Origin: Micromonospora endolithica
GTDB taxonomy: Bacteria > Actinomycetota > Actinomycetes > Mycobacteriales > Micromonosporaceae
Assembly: GCF_003626595.1 (NCBI RefSeq)
Contig: NZ_RBAK01000017.1
Location: forward strand, 50,356-114,355
Reading direction: 5' to 3'
DNA: 64,000 nucleotides
Under the pieces are notes generated by a model. The model had not been told where the DNA came from. It searched no databases and saw nothing but the letters and a program-made list of their open reading frames with translations. Shown one piece after another: positions 1-8,127 of the stretch (within the stretch, counting starts at the first letter, position 1; every line of letters begins with the position of its first letter). A program made the translations under genes and the position numbers.

Positions 1-241
1 GCTGGGTGCCGCCGGTCGAGCGCCAGGCCACCCGCTCGTCCGGGAGCTGCTCGGTGATCTCGGCGTCGAACTCGCGCTTGACCCCGGCGATCTCGACGGT
101 CCAGTGGGTCATCGTGTCGGAGAGCTGGCGGACCTCCTCCACACCCTCCATGAAGTGCGGGAACTCCTCGAACTGGGTCCACTGGTCGTACGCGGTGCGT
201 ACCGGGACGGAAACGTCCACGTGTTCGGTAACGCCACTCAT
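1..241 (-). CDS. SRPBCC (cyclase/dehydrase-like) family protein, partial
   Basis: Only the first 80 residues are inside the window; the C-terminus runs off position 1. The reading starts MSGVTEHVDVSVPVRTAYDQ, followed by QFEEFPHFMEGVEEV, the opening beta strand and helix typical of SRPBCC/START-like proteins that bind small hydrophobic ligands. The ATG is at 239–241 on the minus strand, preceded by a GGAAG ribosome site. Family assignment is from these N-terminal motifs; ligand and role are unknown. Confidence 0.8.
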   Translation of the reverse strand, partial: MSGVTEHVDVSVPVRTAYDQWTQFEEFPHFMEGVEEVRQLSDTMTHWTVEIAGVKREFDAEITEQLPDERVAWRSTGGTQ

Positions 242-296
242 CAGGACTTCCTCCCTATGTCCGCCGGCGGTGGTCCCGGATCGTGCGGTGATCCGG

Positions 297-713
297 TCAC
301 CAGCGGGTCGTCTCGTTCTTGTGGCCGAGCGCCGCCCACACCTCGGACACCGTCTGGTAGCGGGTCCCCTCGGGCAGGTGCTCCAGGGCGGCGACGATGT
401 CGTCCGGCGCCTCGTTCTCCCGCGCGTTGGCGATCAGCGCCGCGCGGTCGCCGGGCAGCGCGGTCATCGTGATGAACCGCCCGAGCCGGCTGCGTTGCTC
501 GACGTCCTCCGAACTCATCCCCTGCGGCGTGCCGGTACGCAGGTCGCCGGCCGGAGCCGTGGTCGCCTCCGGCTGGTCCTCACCGGCGGGCTCCGGCACG
601 CGGGACTCCTCGACCCGTGAGCCGCCGGTCCCCGGCCCCTGTACGAGGCCGCTGACCTCCTGGCTCATCTGGTCGTCGAGCCTCGGTCCGTGCTTGCTGC
701 TGCCACGTTCCAT
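297..713 (-). CDS. DUF2795 domain protein
   Basis: A 138-residue protein. The first ~70 residues are polar, rich in Gly, Pro and Glu and probably disordered. The C-terminal ~60 residues (SRLGRFITMTALPGDRAALI through SEVWAALG) match the DUF2795 fold, a small helical domain common in actinobacteria and often found near stress genes. I chose the ATG giving MERGSSKHGPRLDD at 713; the upstream in-frame extension to 755 is low-complexity and unlikely. No function can be given. It lies between an SRPBCC gene and a YihY gene on the same strand. Confidence 0.8.
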   Translation of the reverse strand: MERGSSKHGPRLDDQMSQEVSGLVQGPGTGGSRVEESRVPEPAGEDQPEATTAPAGDLRTGTPQGMSSEDVEQRSRLGRFITMTALPGDRAALIANARENEAPDDIVAALEHLPEGTRYQTVSEVWAALGHKNETTRW

Positions 714-759
714 GTCTTCTGCGCTACCCGGTGACCCTGCGACTAAACCCGGCACACGG

Positions 760-1740
760 TCACGTAACGGCCGGGCGGCGGGGCTCCAGGACCGGCTCCT
801 CCGGGTCCGGCACGCCGGCCTGAAGGGCCCGGCCGCGCTGCACCTCGGCGTTGATCTGCACGCCGAGCATGAGCGCGCAGTTGGACAGGAACAGCCAGAC
901 CAGGAAGGCGATGATCGCGCCGAGGCTGCCGTAGGTGGCGTCGTACGAGCCGAAGTTGGCCACGTAGAGGCCGAAGCCGAAGGAGGCGAGCGCCCAGGAG
1001 ACCAGGGCCACGCCGCCTCCGGGGGTCAGCCAGCGGAAGCGGGGCTGCTGCACGTTGGGCGCGATCCAGAACAGCAGGCTCAGCAGCACCATCATGATCA
1101 TGGTCAGCACCGGCCACTTGAGGATGCTCCAGACCGTACGGGTCGCACCCCCGGCGTCGATCAGGTCGCCGACCGCGTCGGTGACCGGCCCGCTGACGAT
1201 CAGCCCCACCGCCACGATCGCCAGCAGGATCATGGTGACCCCCGCCAGGCCGATCTGCAGCGGACGCAGCTTCCACACCGGGCGTCCCTCGTCGACGCCG
1301 TAGATGGCGTTGGAGGCGCGGGTGAACGCGCCGATGAAGCCGGAGGCCGACCAGAGCGCGCCGAGCAGGCCGAAGCTCAGCAGCACTCCCGACCCGCTCT
1401 GCCGGTCGACCACCTCCCGGACGACGCTCACGAAGCTGTCGTTGGCCACCACCGACCCGGCGCCCACGTCGCGGGCCAGGTCCAGCACGGTGTCCACCGT
1501 CTGCTCACCGTTGGAGACCAGACCGACCAGGGCGACCACCACGATGGTGGAGGGGAACAGCGCCAGCACGCCGTAGTAGGTCAGCGCGGCGGCCCAGTCC
1601 GCGCAGTTGTCCTTGAGGAAGTTCTGCGCGCTGCGGACCAGCACCCCCCGCCAGGTCCGCCAACTCAGCTGCCGGATCCGGCGCGGCAGGTCCGGGCGCC
1701 GCGCGTCGTCGAGCGCCGTTCCGGGCTCCGTCGTGGTCAT
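760..1740 (-). CDS. YihY/virulence factor BrkB family membrane protein
   Basis: A 326-residue integral membrane protein. The family signature DWAAALTYYGVLALFP appears near residue 50, followed by about five further hydrophobic segments (for example around LLSFGLLGALWSASGFIGAF and ILLAIVAVGLIVSG) and the conserved tail helix AFLVWLFLSNCALMLGVQIN. The family was once called RNase BN, but that activity belongs to another protein; the true role is unknown, possibly envelope transport. The start MTTTEPG at 1740 fits the family N-terminus; the longer ORF to 1989 runs into the promoter of the divergent ChaB gene. Confidence 0.9.
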   Translation of the reverse strand: MTTTEPGTALDDARRPDLPRRIRQLSWRTWRGVLVRSAQNFLKDNCADWAAALTYYGVLALFPSTIVVVALVGLVSNGEQTVDTVLDLARDVGAGSVVANDSFVSVVREVVDRQSGSGVLLSFGLLGALWSASGFIGAFTRASNAIYGVDEGRPVWKLRPLQIGLAGVTMILLAIVAVGLIVSGPVTDAVGDLIDAGGATRTVWSILKWPVLTMIMMVLLSLLFWIAPNVQQPRFRWLTPGGGVALVSWALASFGFGLYVANFGSYDATYGSLGAIIAFLVWLFLSNCALMLGVQINAEVQRGRALQAGVPDPEEPVLEPRRPAVT

Positions 1741-1801
1741 GGCCCGCTCCCTGTGCCCCGGGCACCGGATGTCGGGGCGCATCCGGATTCGCCTGGCCCC
1801 G

Positions 1802-1818
1802 CCGGTACCCGGTACCGG
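1802..1818. promoter_or_regulatory. Palindrome in the yihY/chaB divergent intergenic region
   Basis: CCGGTAC-CCG-GTACCGG is a 7-bp inverted repeat with 3-bp centre, midway between two divergent genes. Downstream, GGTTT (about 1850) and GGGAAC (about 1872) are 15 bases apart, loosely resembling an actinobacterial SigB-type promoter for the ChaB gene. Both are weak pattern matches. Confidence 0.3.
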
Positions 1819-1913
1819 AAATCGACAAACCCGGCCGCCGGGCACGGCGCGGTTTGCCGGACCTCCGAGAGGGAACGGACAAGGGACACCCCATCGACAC
1901 GGAGGAGGACGAG

Positions 1914-2321
1914 ATGCCCGGGCGCGAAGCTCTGCCCAGCACGCTGCGGCGCTCCCCGGAGAAGGCGCAGCGCACCTGGGAGAAGGCACACGACTCGGCG
2001 GTGGAGACCTACGGTGAGGGCGAGCGGTCGCACCGCACCGCGTTCGCCGCGGTCAAGCACCAGTACGAGAAGGTCGGTGACCACTGGGAGTCGAAGGGCC
2101 GCAAGGGCCCCAGCGACCGGCAGGCCGCCGGGGGCGGACCACAGCGGCGGGCCGCGACCGCCGGCGGGGTGGACGCCAACGCCACCAAGGACCACCTGAT
2201 GCGGGTCGCGCGCAAGCTCGACGTGCCCGGCCGGTCCAGCATGACCAAACCCGAGCTGGTCAAGGCGATCGAGAAGGCGAACAACCGCGCGACCACCAAG
2301 GCCCGCGAGAAGAAGCGCTGA
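1914..2321 (+). CDS. ChaB domain / Rho N-terminal domain protein
   Basis: A 135-residue basic protein. Residues ~6–65 (LPSTLRRSPEKAQRTWEKAH and following, ending VGDHWESKG) are a ChaB domain; residues ~95–125 (DHLMRVARKLDVPGRSSMTK and following) are a small helical Rho-N/SAP-like module that can bind nucleic acid. The tail is lysine-rich. ChaB was named from the E. coli cation-transport regulator locus, but actinobacterial ChaB–Rho_N proteins have no established role; a stress-related nucleic-acid binder is plausible. ATG 1914 follows a strong GGAGGAGGA site at 1901. Confidence 0.85.
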   Translation: MPGREALPSTLRRSPEKAQRTWEKAHDSAVETYGEGERSHRTAFAAVKHQYEKVGDHWESKGRKGPSDRQAAGGGPQRRAATAGGVDANATKDHLMRVARKLDVPGRSSMTKPELVKAIEKANNRATTKAREKKR

Positions 2322-2333
2322 GGCGTACGCGTC

Positions 2334-2366
2334 GACGGGGCCGCACCGGATCGGTGCGGCCCCGTC
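2334..2366. terminator. Bidirectional hairpin terminator between chaB and aldehyde dehydrogenase genes
   Basis: A perfect 15-bp stem, GACGGGGCCGCACCG pairing with CGGTGCGGCCCCGTC, with a 3-base loop. It sits between convergent genes ending at 2321 (+) and 2376 (−). There is no long T tract, as is usual in high-GC actinomycetes. Confidence 0.75.
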
Positions 2367-2375
2367 GTCGTCGGC

Positions 2376-3809
2376 TCACCAGTGCCCGCCGCCCGGCGCC
2401 TCGATGTGCACCGCCTTCGTCGCGGTGAACTCGTCAAGCAGCTCCGGGCCGTACCCGAAGCCCTGGCCGCTGCCGCGGCGCGGATGCGCGGCACCGCCCG
2501 GCGCCCCGCCGAAGACCGCGTTGACCTTGACCGTGCCCACCGGTAGCTCCCGCCAGGCGCGCTGGGCGTGGCTCATCGAGGCGGTCAGCACCGTGGCGGC
2601 CAGCCCGTACGGCGAGTCGGCGGCGCACCGCAGCGCCTCGGAGAACGAGTCCACCACCACCACCGGGGCGACCGGGCCGAAGGTCTCCTCGCGGACCAGG
2701 GGCATGTCGTGCCGGCACCCGGTGACGACGGTGGCCGGGTAGAACGCGCCCGGCCCGTCCGGCACGGTGCCACCGACCCGGATCCGCGCGCCCTGCGCCA
2801 CCGCCGCGGTGACCTGCCCGTGCACGTGGTCGCGGTGCCGGCGGTCCACCATCGGCCCCAGCTCGGTGCCCGGGTCGGTGCCCGGTCCGGTGCGCAGCGC
2901 CGCCGCCCGGTCCACCAGCGCCGCGACGAAGTCCTCGGCCACGTCCCGGTGCACGTAGATCCGCTCCACGGCCACGCAGATCTGCCCGGCGTTGGCGAAC
3001 GCGCCGACCGCGGCCTGGCCGGCCGCCCACACCGGGTCGACGTCGGCGTCGACCACCAGCGGGTCGCTGCCGCCGTTCTCCAGCAGCACCTTCGCGCCGG
3101 TGCGGGCCGCCGCGGCGGCGATCGCCCGGCCGGTGGCGGTGGACCCGACGTGGGCCACCACGTCCACCTCCTGGGCGGCCAGTGCGGCGCCCACCTCCGG
3201 ACCGCCGGTCAGCAGCGACAGCACCCCCGCGGGCAGCGCCGAGTCCAGCGCCTTGGCCAGCAGCCAGCCGGTCGCCGGCGTCCGCTCGCTCGGCTTGAGC
3301 AGCACCACGTTTCCGGTGACCAGGGCCGCGCCGAGCAGCCCGCAGGGCACCGCCACCGGGTCGTTCCACGGGGTGACCGCGGCCACCACGCCACGCGGCT
3401 GCGGCGTCAGGAAATCGATCGCCTCGGCGCCGCCGAGCAGCGTCCGCCCGCCGCGTACCGGGGCCAGTTCCGCGTACTGCCGCAGGGTTCCGATGCCCGC
3501 CTCGACGCCGCCGCGCGCGTCGTCCAGAGGCTTGCCCATCTCCGCGGTGGTGGAGCGGGCGAGGTCGTCGGCGACCGCCGCGACCGCGTCCGCCGCGCGG
3601 TGCAGGGCCGCCGCCCGCTCCGCCGGCGCGGTCGCCGCCCACTCCGCCGCGACGCCGCGCGCCGCCTCCACCGCCTTGCCCACCTCGTCCGCCGTCGCCA
3701 CCGGCACCGAGCTGACCGGGGAACCGTCGGCCGGGTCGTGCACGACCAACTCGCCTCCCGCGCCGCCGGCACCCCACACGCCACCAATGAGCTGCGCAAC
3801 CGAGTACAT
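2376..3809 (-). CDS. NAD(P)-dependent aldehyde dehydrogenase
   Basis: A 477-residue ALDH-superfamily enzyme that oxidises an aldehyde to the acid in the cytosol. The general-base Glu is E244 in LLENGGSD and the nucleophile is C278 in NAGQICVAVER; their 34-residue spacing is canonical. FNPWN-type motif is present as TPWNDPVAVPC, and EETFGPVAPVV lies near the C-terminus. Substrate cannot be fixed from sequence; succinate-semialdehyde-like or generic aldehydes are possible. ATG 3809 (MYSVAQLIGG) fits the family start. It is divergent from a flavoprotein oxidoreductase across 97 bp, which may mean shared control. Confidence 0.93.
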   Translation of the reverse strand: MYSVAQLIGGVWGAGGAGGELVVHDPADGSPVSSVPVATADEVGKAVEAARGVAAEWAATAPAERAAALHRAADAVAAVADDLARSTTAEMGKPLDDARGGVEAGIGTLRQYAELAPVRGGRTLLGGAEAIDFLTPQPRGVVAAVTPWNDPVAVPCGLLGAALVTGNVVLLKPSERTPATGWLLAKALDSALPAGVLSLLTGGPEVGAALAAQEVDVVAHVGSTATGRAIAAAAARTGAKVLLENGGSDPLVVDADVDPVWAAGQAAVGAFANAGQICVAVERIYVHRDVAEDFVAALVDRAAALRTGPGTDPGTELGPMVDRRHRDHVHGQVTAAVAQGARIRVGGTVPDGPGAFYPATVVTGCRHDMPLVREETFGPVAPVVVVDSFSEALRCAADSPYGLAATVLTASMSHAQRAWRELPVGTVKVNAVFGGAPGGAAHPRRGSGQGFGYGPELLDEFTATKAVHIEAPGGGHW

Positions 3810-3856
3810 GCGACGGCATGCCCCGGTTCCGACGCGGCAAACCGCGTTTCGTCCGG

Positions 3857-3885
3857 TTGGCGGCCGGGTAGGCGGATCGGATGAT
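3857..3885 (+). promoter_or_regulatory. Candidate sigma-70-like promoter for the flavoprotein gene
   Basis: TTGGCG (3857–3862) and GATGAT (3880–3885) are separated by 17 bases, about 20 bases before the ATG at 3907. It is the best −35/−10 pair in this divergent region but each hexamer matches consensus at only four positions. Confidence 0.35.
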
Positions 3886-3906
3886 TGCGACCAGTGGGGC
3901 CAGGGG

Positions 3907-5511
3907 ATGACGTCGACCGGCGCGGAGAGCGCGGATGCCGTCGTCATCGGGGCCGGGCACAACGGACTCGTCGCCGCCAACCTGCTCGCCGACGCGGGCT
4001 GGGACGTCGTGGTGCTGGAGGCCACCGCGGTCGCCGGGGGCGCGGTGCGCTCGGCCGAGGTGACCGCGCCCGGTTACCTCAGCGACCTCTACAGCTCCTT
4101 CTATCCCCTCGGCTACGCCTCACCCGTGCTCAACGGCCTCGGCCTGGAACGCCACGGCCTGCGCTGGCGACACTCCCCGGACGTGCTGGCCCACCTGCTG
4201 CCCGACGGGCGGGCGGCGGTGCTCAACCGCGACCCGGAGGCCACCGCGGCGTCGCTGGAGGCGTTCGCGCCCGGCGACGGGAAGCGCTGGCTGCACGCCT
4301 ACGACGACTGGCGTCAGGTCGCCGAGCCGATGCTGGGCGCCATCACCCGACCGTTCCCGCCGGTCCGCGACGGCGTGACGCTGCTGCGCCGGCTGCGGGT
4401 GGGCGGGGCGCTGCGGCTGGCCCGGCGGCTGGTGGTGCCGGTCCGCAAACTCGGCGACGAACTGTTCGAGGGCGCCGGCGGTCCGGCCCTGCTGGCCGGC
4501 TGTGCCCTGCACACCGACCTGTCCCCGGAGGAGGCCGGGTCCGGCGTGTACGGCTGGCTGCTCGCGATGCTCGGCCAGCAGGTCGGCTGGCCGGTGCCGG
4601 ACGGTGGGGCGCAGAAGATCACCGACGCGCTGGTGGATCGGCTGACCGAGCGTGGCGGCCGGATCCTCTACGGCGCGCGGGTGGACCGGGTGCTGACCGC
4701 GCGGGGCCGGGCGATGGGTGTTCGCACCTCCGGTGGTGCGCTGTGGCGGGCCCGCCGGGCGGTGCTCGCCGACGTGCCGGCGCCCGCGCTCTACCTGGAC
4801 CTGGTCGGCGCGGCGGCGCTGCCACCCCGGCTGGTGGAGGACCTGGCCCACTTCAAGTGGGACGGCTCGACGCTCAAGGTGGACTGGGCGCTGTCCGCGC
4901 CGGTGCCATGGACGAACCGGGCGGTCGCCCCGGCCGGCACCGTGCACCTCGGGGCCGACGTCGACGGGCTGACCACGTACTCCGCCGAACTCGCCCGGGG
5001 TGAGCTGCCCCGCAAGCCGTTCCTGTTGGTGGGACAGATGACGGTGGCCGACCCGAGCCACTCGCCGCCGGGCACCGAGTCGCTGTGGTCGTACACCCAC
5101 CTGCCGTTCCGCCGGAACTGGCGGGCCGAGGACATGGCCGCCCACGTGGAGCGGATGGAGCAGGTGCTGGAGGAGGCCGCGCCCGGCTTCCGCAGCCTCA
5201 TCGTGGGCCGCCACGTGGCCGGTCCGGCCGACCTGGAGGACGGCAACCCGAGCCTGGTCGGCGGGGCGCTCGGCGGCGGTACCGCCGCGGCGTACCAGCA
5301 GCTGTTCCTGCGGCCGATCCCCGGACTGGGACGCGCGGACACCCCGGTGGACCGGTTGTTCCTGGCCAGCGCCTCCGCGCACCCCGGCGGCGGGGTGCAC
5401 GGCGCGCCCGGTGCGAACGCCGCCCGGGCCGCCCTGGCCCGCGACCGCGCCGTCACCGGCGGCCTGTACGCCGCCACCATCGGCGCGGCCCACCGGGCGG
5501 TCTACCGCTGA
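3907..5511 (+). CDS. FAD/NAD(P)-dependent oxidoreductase, phytoene desaturase-like
   Basis: A 534-residue flavoprotein. The N-terminus has the dinucleotide-binding fold VVIGAGHNGLVAANLLADAG ending in an acidic VVVLE strand, then the GGAVRS segment typical of carotenoid/phytoene desaturase-like amine oxidases (PYROXD2 group). C-terminal SASAHPGGGVHGAPGANAA is the second FAD-contact motif of the family. It probably dehydrogenates or isomerises a hydrophobic substrate; no carotenoid genes lie nearby, so phytoene itself is doubtful. The ATG at 3907 lies just after AGGGG; it is divergent from the aldehyde dehydrogenase. Confidence 0.9.
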   Translation: MTSTGAESADAVVIGAGHNGLVAANLLADAGWDVVVLEATAVAGGAVRSAEVTAPGYLSDLYSSFYPLGYASPVLNGLGLERHGLRWRHSPDVLAHLLPDGRAAVLNRDPEATAASLEAFAPGDGKRWLHAYDDWRQVAEPMLGAITRPFPPVRDGVTLLRRLRVGGALRLARRLVVPVRKLGDELFEGAGGPALLAGCALHTDLSPEEAGSGVYGWLLAMLGQQVGWPVPDGGAQKITDALVDRLTERGGRILYGARVDRVLTARGRAMGVRTSGGALWRARRAVLADVPAPALYLDLVGAAALPPRLVEDLAHFKWDGSTLKVDWALSAPVPWTNRAVAPAGTVHLGADVDGLTTYSAELARGELPRKPFLLVGQMTVADPSHSPPGTESLWSYTHLPFRRNWRAEDMAAHVERMEQVLEEAAPGFRSLIVGRHVAGPADLEDGNPSLVGGALGGGTAAAYQQLFLRPIPGLGRADTPVDRLFLASASAHPGGGVHGAPGANAARAALARDRAVTGGLYAATIGAAHRAVYR

Positions 5512-5513
5512 GC

Positions 5514-5537
5514 CGGGCGGGTGCCGACACCCGCCCG
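5514..5537. terminator. Hairpin between convergent flavoprotein and ppm1 genes
   Basis: CGGGCGGGTG (5514–5523) pairs perfectly with CACCCGCCCG (5528–5537) across a 4-base loop immediately after the stop codon of the plus-strand gene. It probably serves the flavoprotein gene and lies before the end of the convergent gene. Confidence 0.6.
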
Positions 5538-5614
5538 CGGCCCCCGCCCGCGGCGGCGCCGCTGGCCCGCCGCAGCCGGGCGAGCGGGCGGCGGGTCGAG
5601 CGGGCGGCGGCCGG

Positions 5615-6430
5615 TCAGCGGGTGATGTTGCGGTGCTTGCTGCGCAGCTTGAAGGGCATCAGCGCACTTTCGATCTTGGTGGCGGTGGTCATCTTCGACG
5701 CACCGTCGCGCCGCTCCTCGAAACGGATCGGCACCTCCAGGATCGTGTGCCCCAGCCGGGTGGCGAGGTAGTGCATCTCCACCTGGAAGCTGTAGCCGTT
5801 GGACTGCACCCGCTCCAGACCGATGTCCCGCAGCGCGTCCGCCCGCCAGATCTTGAAACCGGCGGTCAGGTCACGGATCCGCACCCGCAGCAGGGTGTGC
5901 ACGTACAGGTTCGCCCAGCTGCTGAGCGCCCGCCGGTACAACGGCCAGTTCTCGTCCAGTTCGCCGCCGGGAACGTAACGGGAGCCGATGACCACGCCGG
6001 CGTGGGTGGCGAGCAGGGCGCCGAGCATGCCGGGCAGGGCCTCCGGCGGGTGCGACAGGTCGGCGTCCATCTGGGCCACGTACTCCGCGCCGCCGTCGAG
6101 GGCGCGGCCGATCCCGTCCACGTACGCGCGCCCGAGCCCCTCCTTGCCGGGGCGGTGCAGAACCTCGACCCGGTCCGGGTGCTCGATGGCCAACTTGTCG
6201 GCCACCTCACCGGTGCCGTCCGGCGAGTTGTCGTCGGCGACCAGGACCTTCAGGCCCGGCAGCGACAGCGCGAGGAGCCTCTCGACCAGGACCGGCAGGT
6301 TGCCTGCCTCGTTGTAGGTCGGGACAACGACGGTCACGCGCACGTCCCGCCAGGGCGAGGGCAACTGCACGGGTTCAATCATCTCGGACATCCTCGGTCT
6401 GCGGACAGGGCTCCCTGAGAGGGTAGCCAC
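5615..6430 (-). CDS. Polyprenol-phosphate mannose synthase (GT2, Dpm1/Ppm1-like)
   Basis: GT2-family glycosyltransferase, 271 residues from the GTG at 6430. It carries VVVPTYNEAGNLP (start of the GT-A domain), ADDNSPDGTGEVAD, the metal-binding QMDADLSHPPE, and the C-terminal RFEERRDGASKM typical of dolichol-phosphate mannose synthases. Expected reaction: transfer of mannose from GDP-mannose to polyprenyl phosphate at the inner membrane face, supplying lipid-linked mannose for lipoglycan and protein O-mannosylation. It has no fused acyltransferase (Lnt) domain, unlike mycobacterial Ppm1. GTG 6430 has GAGG seven bases upstream; ATG 6391 or 6382 (MIEPVQLP) are alternatives. Confidence 0.9.
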   Translation of the reverse strand: MATLSGSPVRRPRMSEMIEPVQLPSPWRDVRVTVVVPTYNEAGNLPVLVERLLALSLPGLKVLVADDNSPDGTGEVADKLAIEHPDRVEVLHRPGKEGLGRAYVDGIGRALDGGAEYVAQMDADLSHPPEALPGMLGALLATHAGVVIGSRYVPGGELDENWPLYRRALSSWANLYVHTLLRVRIRDLTAGFKIWRADALRDIGLERVQSNGYSFQVEMHYLATRLGHTILEVPIRFEERRDGASKMTTATKIESALMPFKLRSKHRNITR

Positions 6431-6523
6431 CTGCTTGCCTCACCCCCGACAGTGCTCCCCGTCGCCGGCCCGGCGCGCCGCGTTTCGCGCGCCCCACCGC
6501 GGCCGGCCCGGTGGCCACGGAAC

Positions 6524-7525
6524 TCAGCGTCGGCGTCGGGCGAGAGCGGTCACGGCCAGCGTCAGGCCGGCCAGGACCGCGCCGGACACGGCCGGCTTGT
6601 GGGTGCTCACCCAGAGCGCGGCGGAGGTCCCCCGGGCCCGGTCGGTGAAGATCCCCTCGGCGCCCCGGTCCCGCTCGTCGTCGCCCGGCCGGTCCAGGTT
6701 GTCGCGCCAGGCGGCCCTGTCGATCTCGGTCCCGGTCTGCTGGCTGTCGAACCCGTCCCGGGCCAGCTTGCGGTCCAGCAGCCCCGGCACCAGGATGTCG
6801 CCCAACCGGGCCTGCCAGGTCGGCCCGCCCACGTTGAGTTCCCGGGGACCGTGGTCGGCGGCCCACAGGATGGCCCGCGCGGCGACCTCCGGCGCGAAGA
6901 TCGGTGGCACCGGCTGCGGGTGGCGGGGCAGCCGGGTCCGCACCCAGGAGAACTGCGGCGTGTTGACCGCCGGCAGCTGGACCATCGACAGCTTCACCCC
7001 GGGATACTCGTGCAGCAACTCCGCCCGCAGCGAGTCGTTGAAGCCCTGCACCGCGTGCTTGCTCGCGCAGTACGCCGACTGCAACGGGATCCCCCGGTAG
7101 GCCAGCGCCGAGCCGACCTGCACGATCGCGCCCCGCCCATGGACCCGCATGTGCCGCAGCGCGGCCAGCGAACCGTGCACGGTGCCCAGGTAGTTGACCT
7201 CGGTGACCCGGCGGAACTCCGGTGCGGTGACCTCCCACGCCCGGGCGAACACCGACACCATCGCGTTGTTGACCCAGACGTCGATGCCACCGAACCGGTG
7301 CACCACGTCGTCGGCGGCCTGCTGCACCGCGCCCGCGTCGGCCACGTCGACCTGATAGGTCCGCACGTCCGACGCGCCCCGCGCGCGGCAGTCCCGCTCG
7401 GCGGCGGCCAGACCGGCCGCGCCACGCGCGAGCAGGGCCAGCCGGGCACCCCGTTCGGCGTACGCGTGGGCGACCGCCCGGCCCACCCCGGCGCTCGCCC
7501 CGGTGATCACCACTGTCTGGCTCAT
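6524..7525 (-). CDS. SDR family oxidoreductase with C-terminal membrane helix
   Basis: Classical short-chain dehydrogenase, 333 residues. It has TGASAGVGRA near the N-terminus (cofactor binding), NNAMVS (the NNAG position, with G replaced by M), and the catalytic YCASK. Beyond ~255 the protein extends to a hydrophobic segment AVSGAVLAGLTLAVTALA and ends RRRR, suggesting membrane anchoring. It overlaps the upstream SRPBCC gene by 4 bp, so the two are co-translated. The substrate is unknown; the SRPBCC partner suggests a hydrophobic ligand. Confidence 0.9.
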   Translation of the reverse strand: MSQTVVITGASAGVGRAVAHAYAERGARLALLARGAAGLAAAERDCRARGASDVRTYQVDVADAGAVQQAADDVVHRFGGIDVWVNNAMVSVFARAWEVTAPEFRRVTEVNYLGTVHGSLAALRHMRVHGRGAIVQVGSALAYRGIPLQSAYCASKHAVQGFNDSLRAELLHEYPGVKLSMVQLPAVNTPQFSWVRTRLPRHPQPVPPIFAPEVAARAILWAADHGPRELNVGGPTWQARLGDILVPGLLDRKLARDGFDSQQTGTEIDRAAWRDNLDRPGDDERDRGAEGIFTDRARGTSAALWVSTHKPAVSGAVLAGLTLAVTALARRRR

Positions 7526-7968
7526 TCCGGGCCCTTCTGTCGGCGGGCGATGTCGGAGAGACGGGCCAGCGTCTCCTTGTTGCGCTGGTGCAGCACCAGG
7601 TCGTTGACCTTGTTGCGGACCCAGCGCAGCGGACCGGCGGCGAAGTCCTCGCCGAGGCGGACCCGGGTGCGACCCTCGCCCACCTGCTCCAGGGTGAACA
7701 CGACGATCGCCTCACCGGCCGGCCAGAGGCCGGCCCGGACGATCAGCTTGTGTGGGGGTTCGCAGCCCAGCACGGTCGAGGAGTCCTGGAGGGACAACGG
7801 CCAGGGCCCGGCCCGGTGGTGCAACTGGCTGCCCACCCGGGGCCACGCGTCGTCCACGTTCCGGACGTGCGCGGTGCCCACCACCCAGTCGCTGTACGTC
7901 CACCCGTCGGCGAGCACGGCCCAGATCTGCTCGGGGGGAGCCTCGATCACTTTCTCCACAATTGCCAC
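7522..7968 (-). CDS. SRPBCC family protein
   Basis: 148 residues beginning MAIVEKVIEAPPEQIWAVLA, the standard opening of SRPBCC/polyketide cyclase-like ligand-binding proteins; the long C-terminal helix (LRWVRNKVNDLVLHQRNKET) closes the pocket in this fold. Start is GTG at 7968. It overlaps the SDR gene by 4 bp, so the two form an operon and may act on the same small hydrophobic molecule; that is inference only. Confidence 0.85.
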   Translation of the reverse strand: MAIVEKVIEAPPEQIWAVLADGWTYSDWVVGTAHVRNVDDAWPRVGSQLHHRAGPWPLSLQDSSTVLGCEPPHKLIVRAGLWPAGEAIVVFTLEQVGEGRTRVRLGEDFAAGPLRWVRNKVNDLVLHQRNKETLARLSDIARRQKGPE

Positions 7969-7997
7969 TGCGCCCCCATACCCCGGCGTCGGGTCGG

Positions 7998-8020
7998 GCT
8001 AACGACCCGGGTGGGTTAGC
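7998..8020. promoter_or_regulatory. Candidate operator upstream of the heptose operon
   Basis: GCTAAC (7998–8003) and GTTAGC (8015–8020) are a perfect inverted repeat flanking CCCGGG in the 159-bp gap between the divergent SRPBCC gene and the heptose operon. It is well placed to control either. No regulator gene is adjacent. Confidence 0.35.
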
Positions 8021-8127
8021 TTCTCCGGGGCGACGGGTAACGCCACCCGCGGGTCCGGCGTGTCCACGCCGCCGGCGCCGCGCTGGCGGCGACGTTTACT
8101 CCTCGGGGCGCAGGGAACCCGCCCGCC

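Noticed and set aside
3907..5511. Carotenoid biosynthesis locus because of the phytoene desaturase-like protein
   Set aside because: No phytoene synthase, GGPP synthase or cyclase genes are near; the protein fits the wider PYROXD2-like group.
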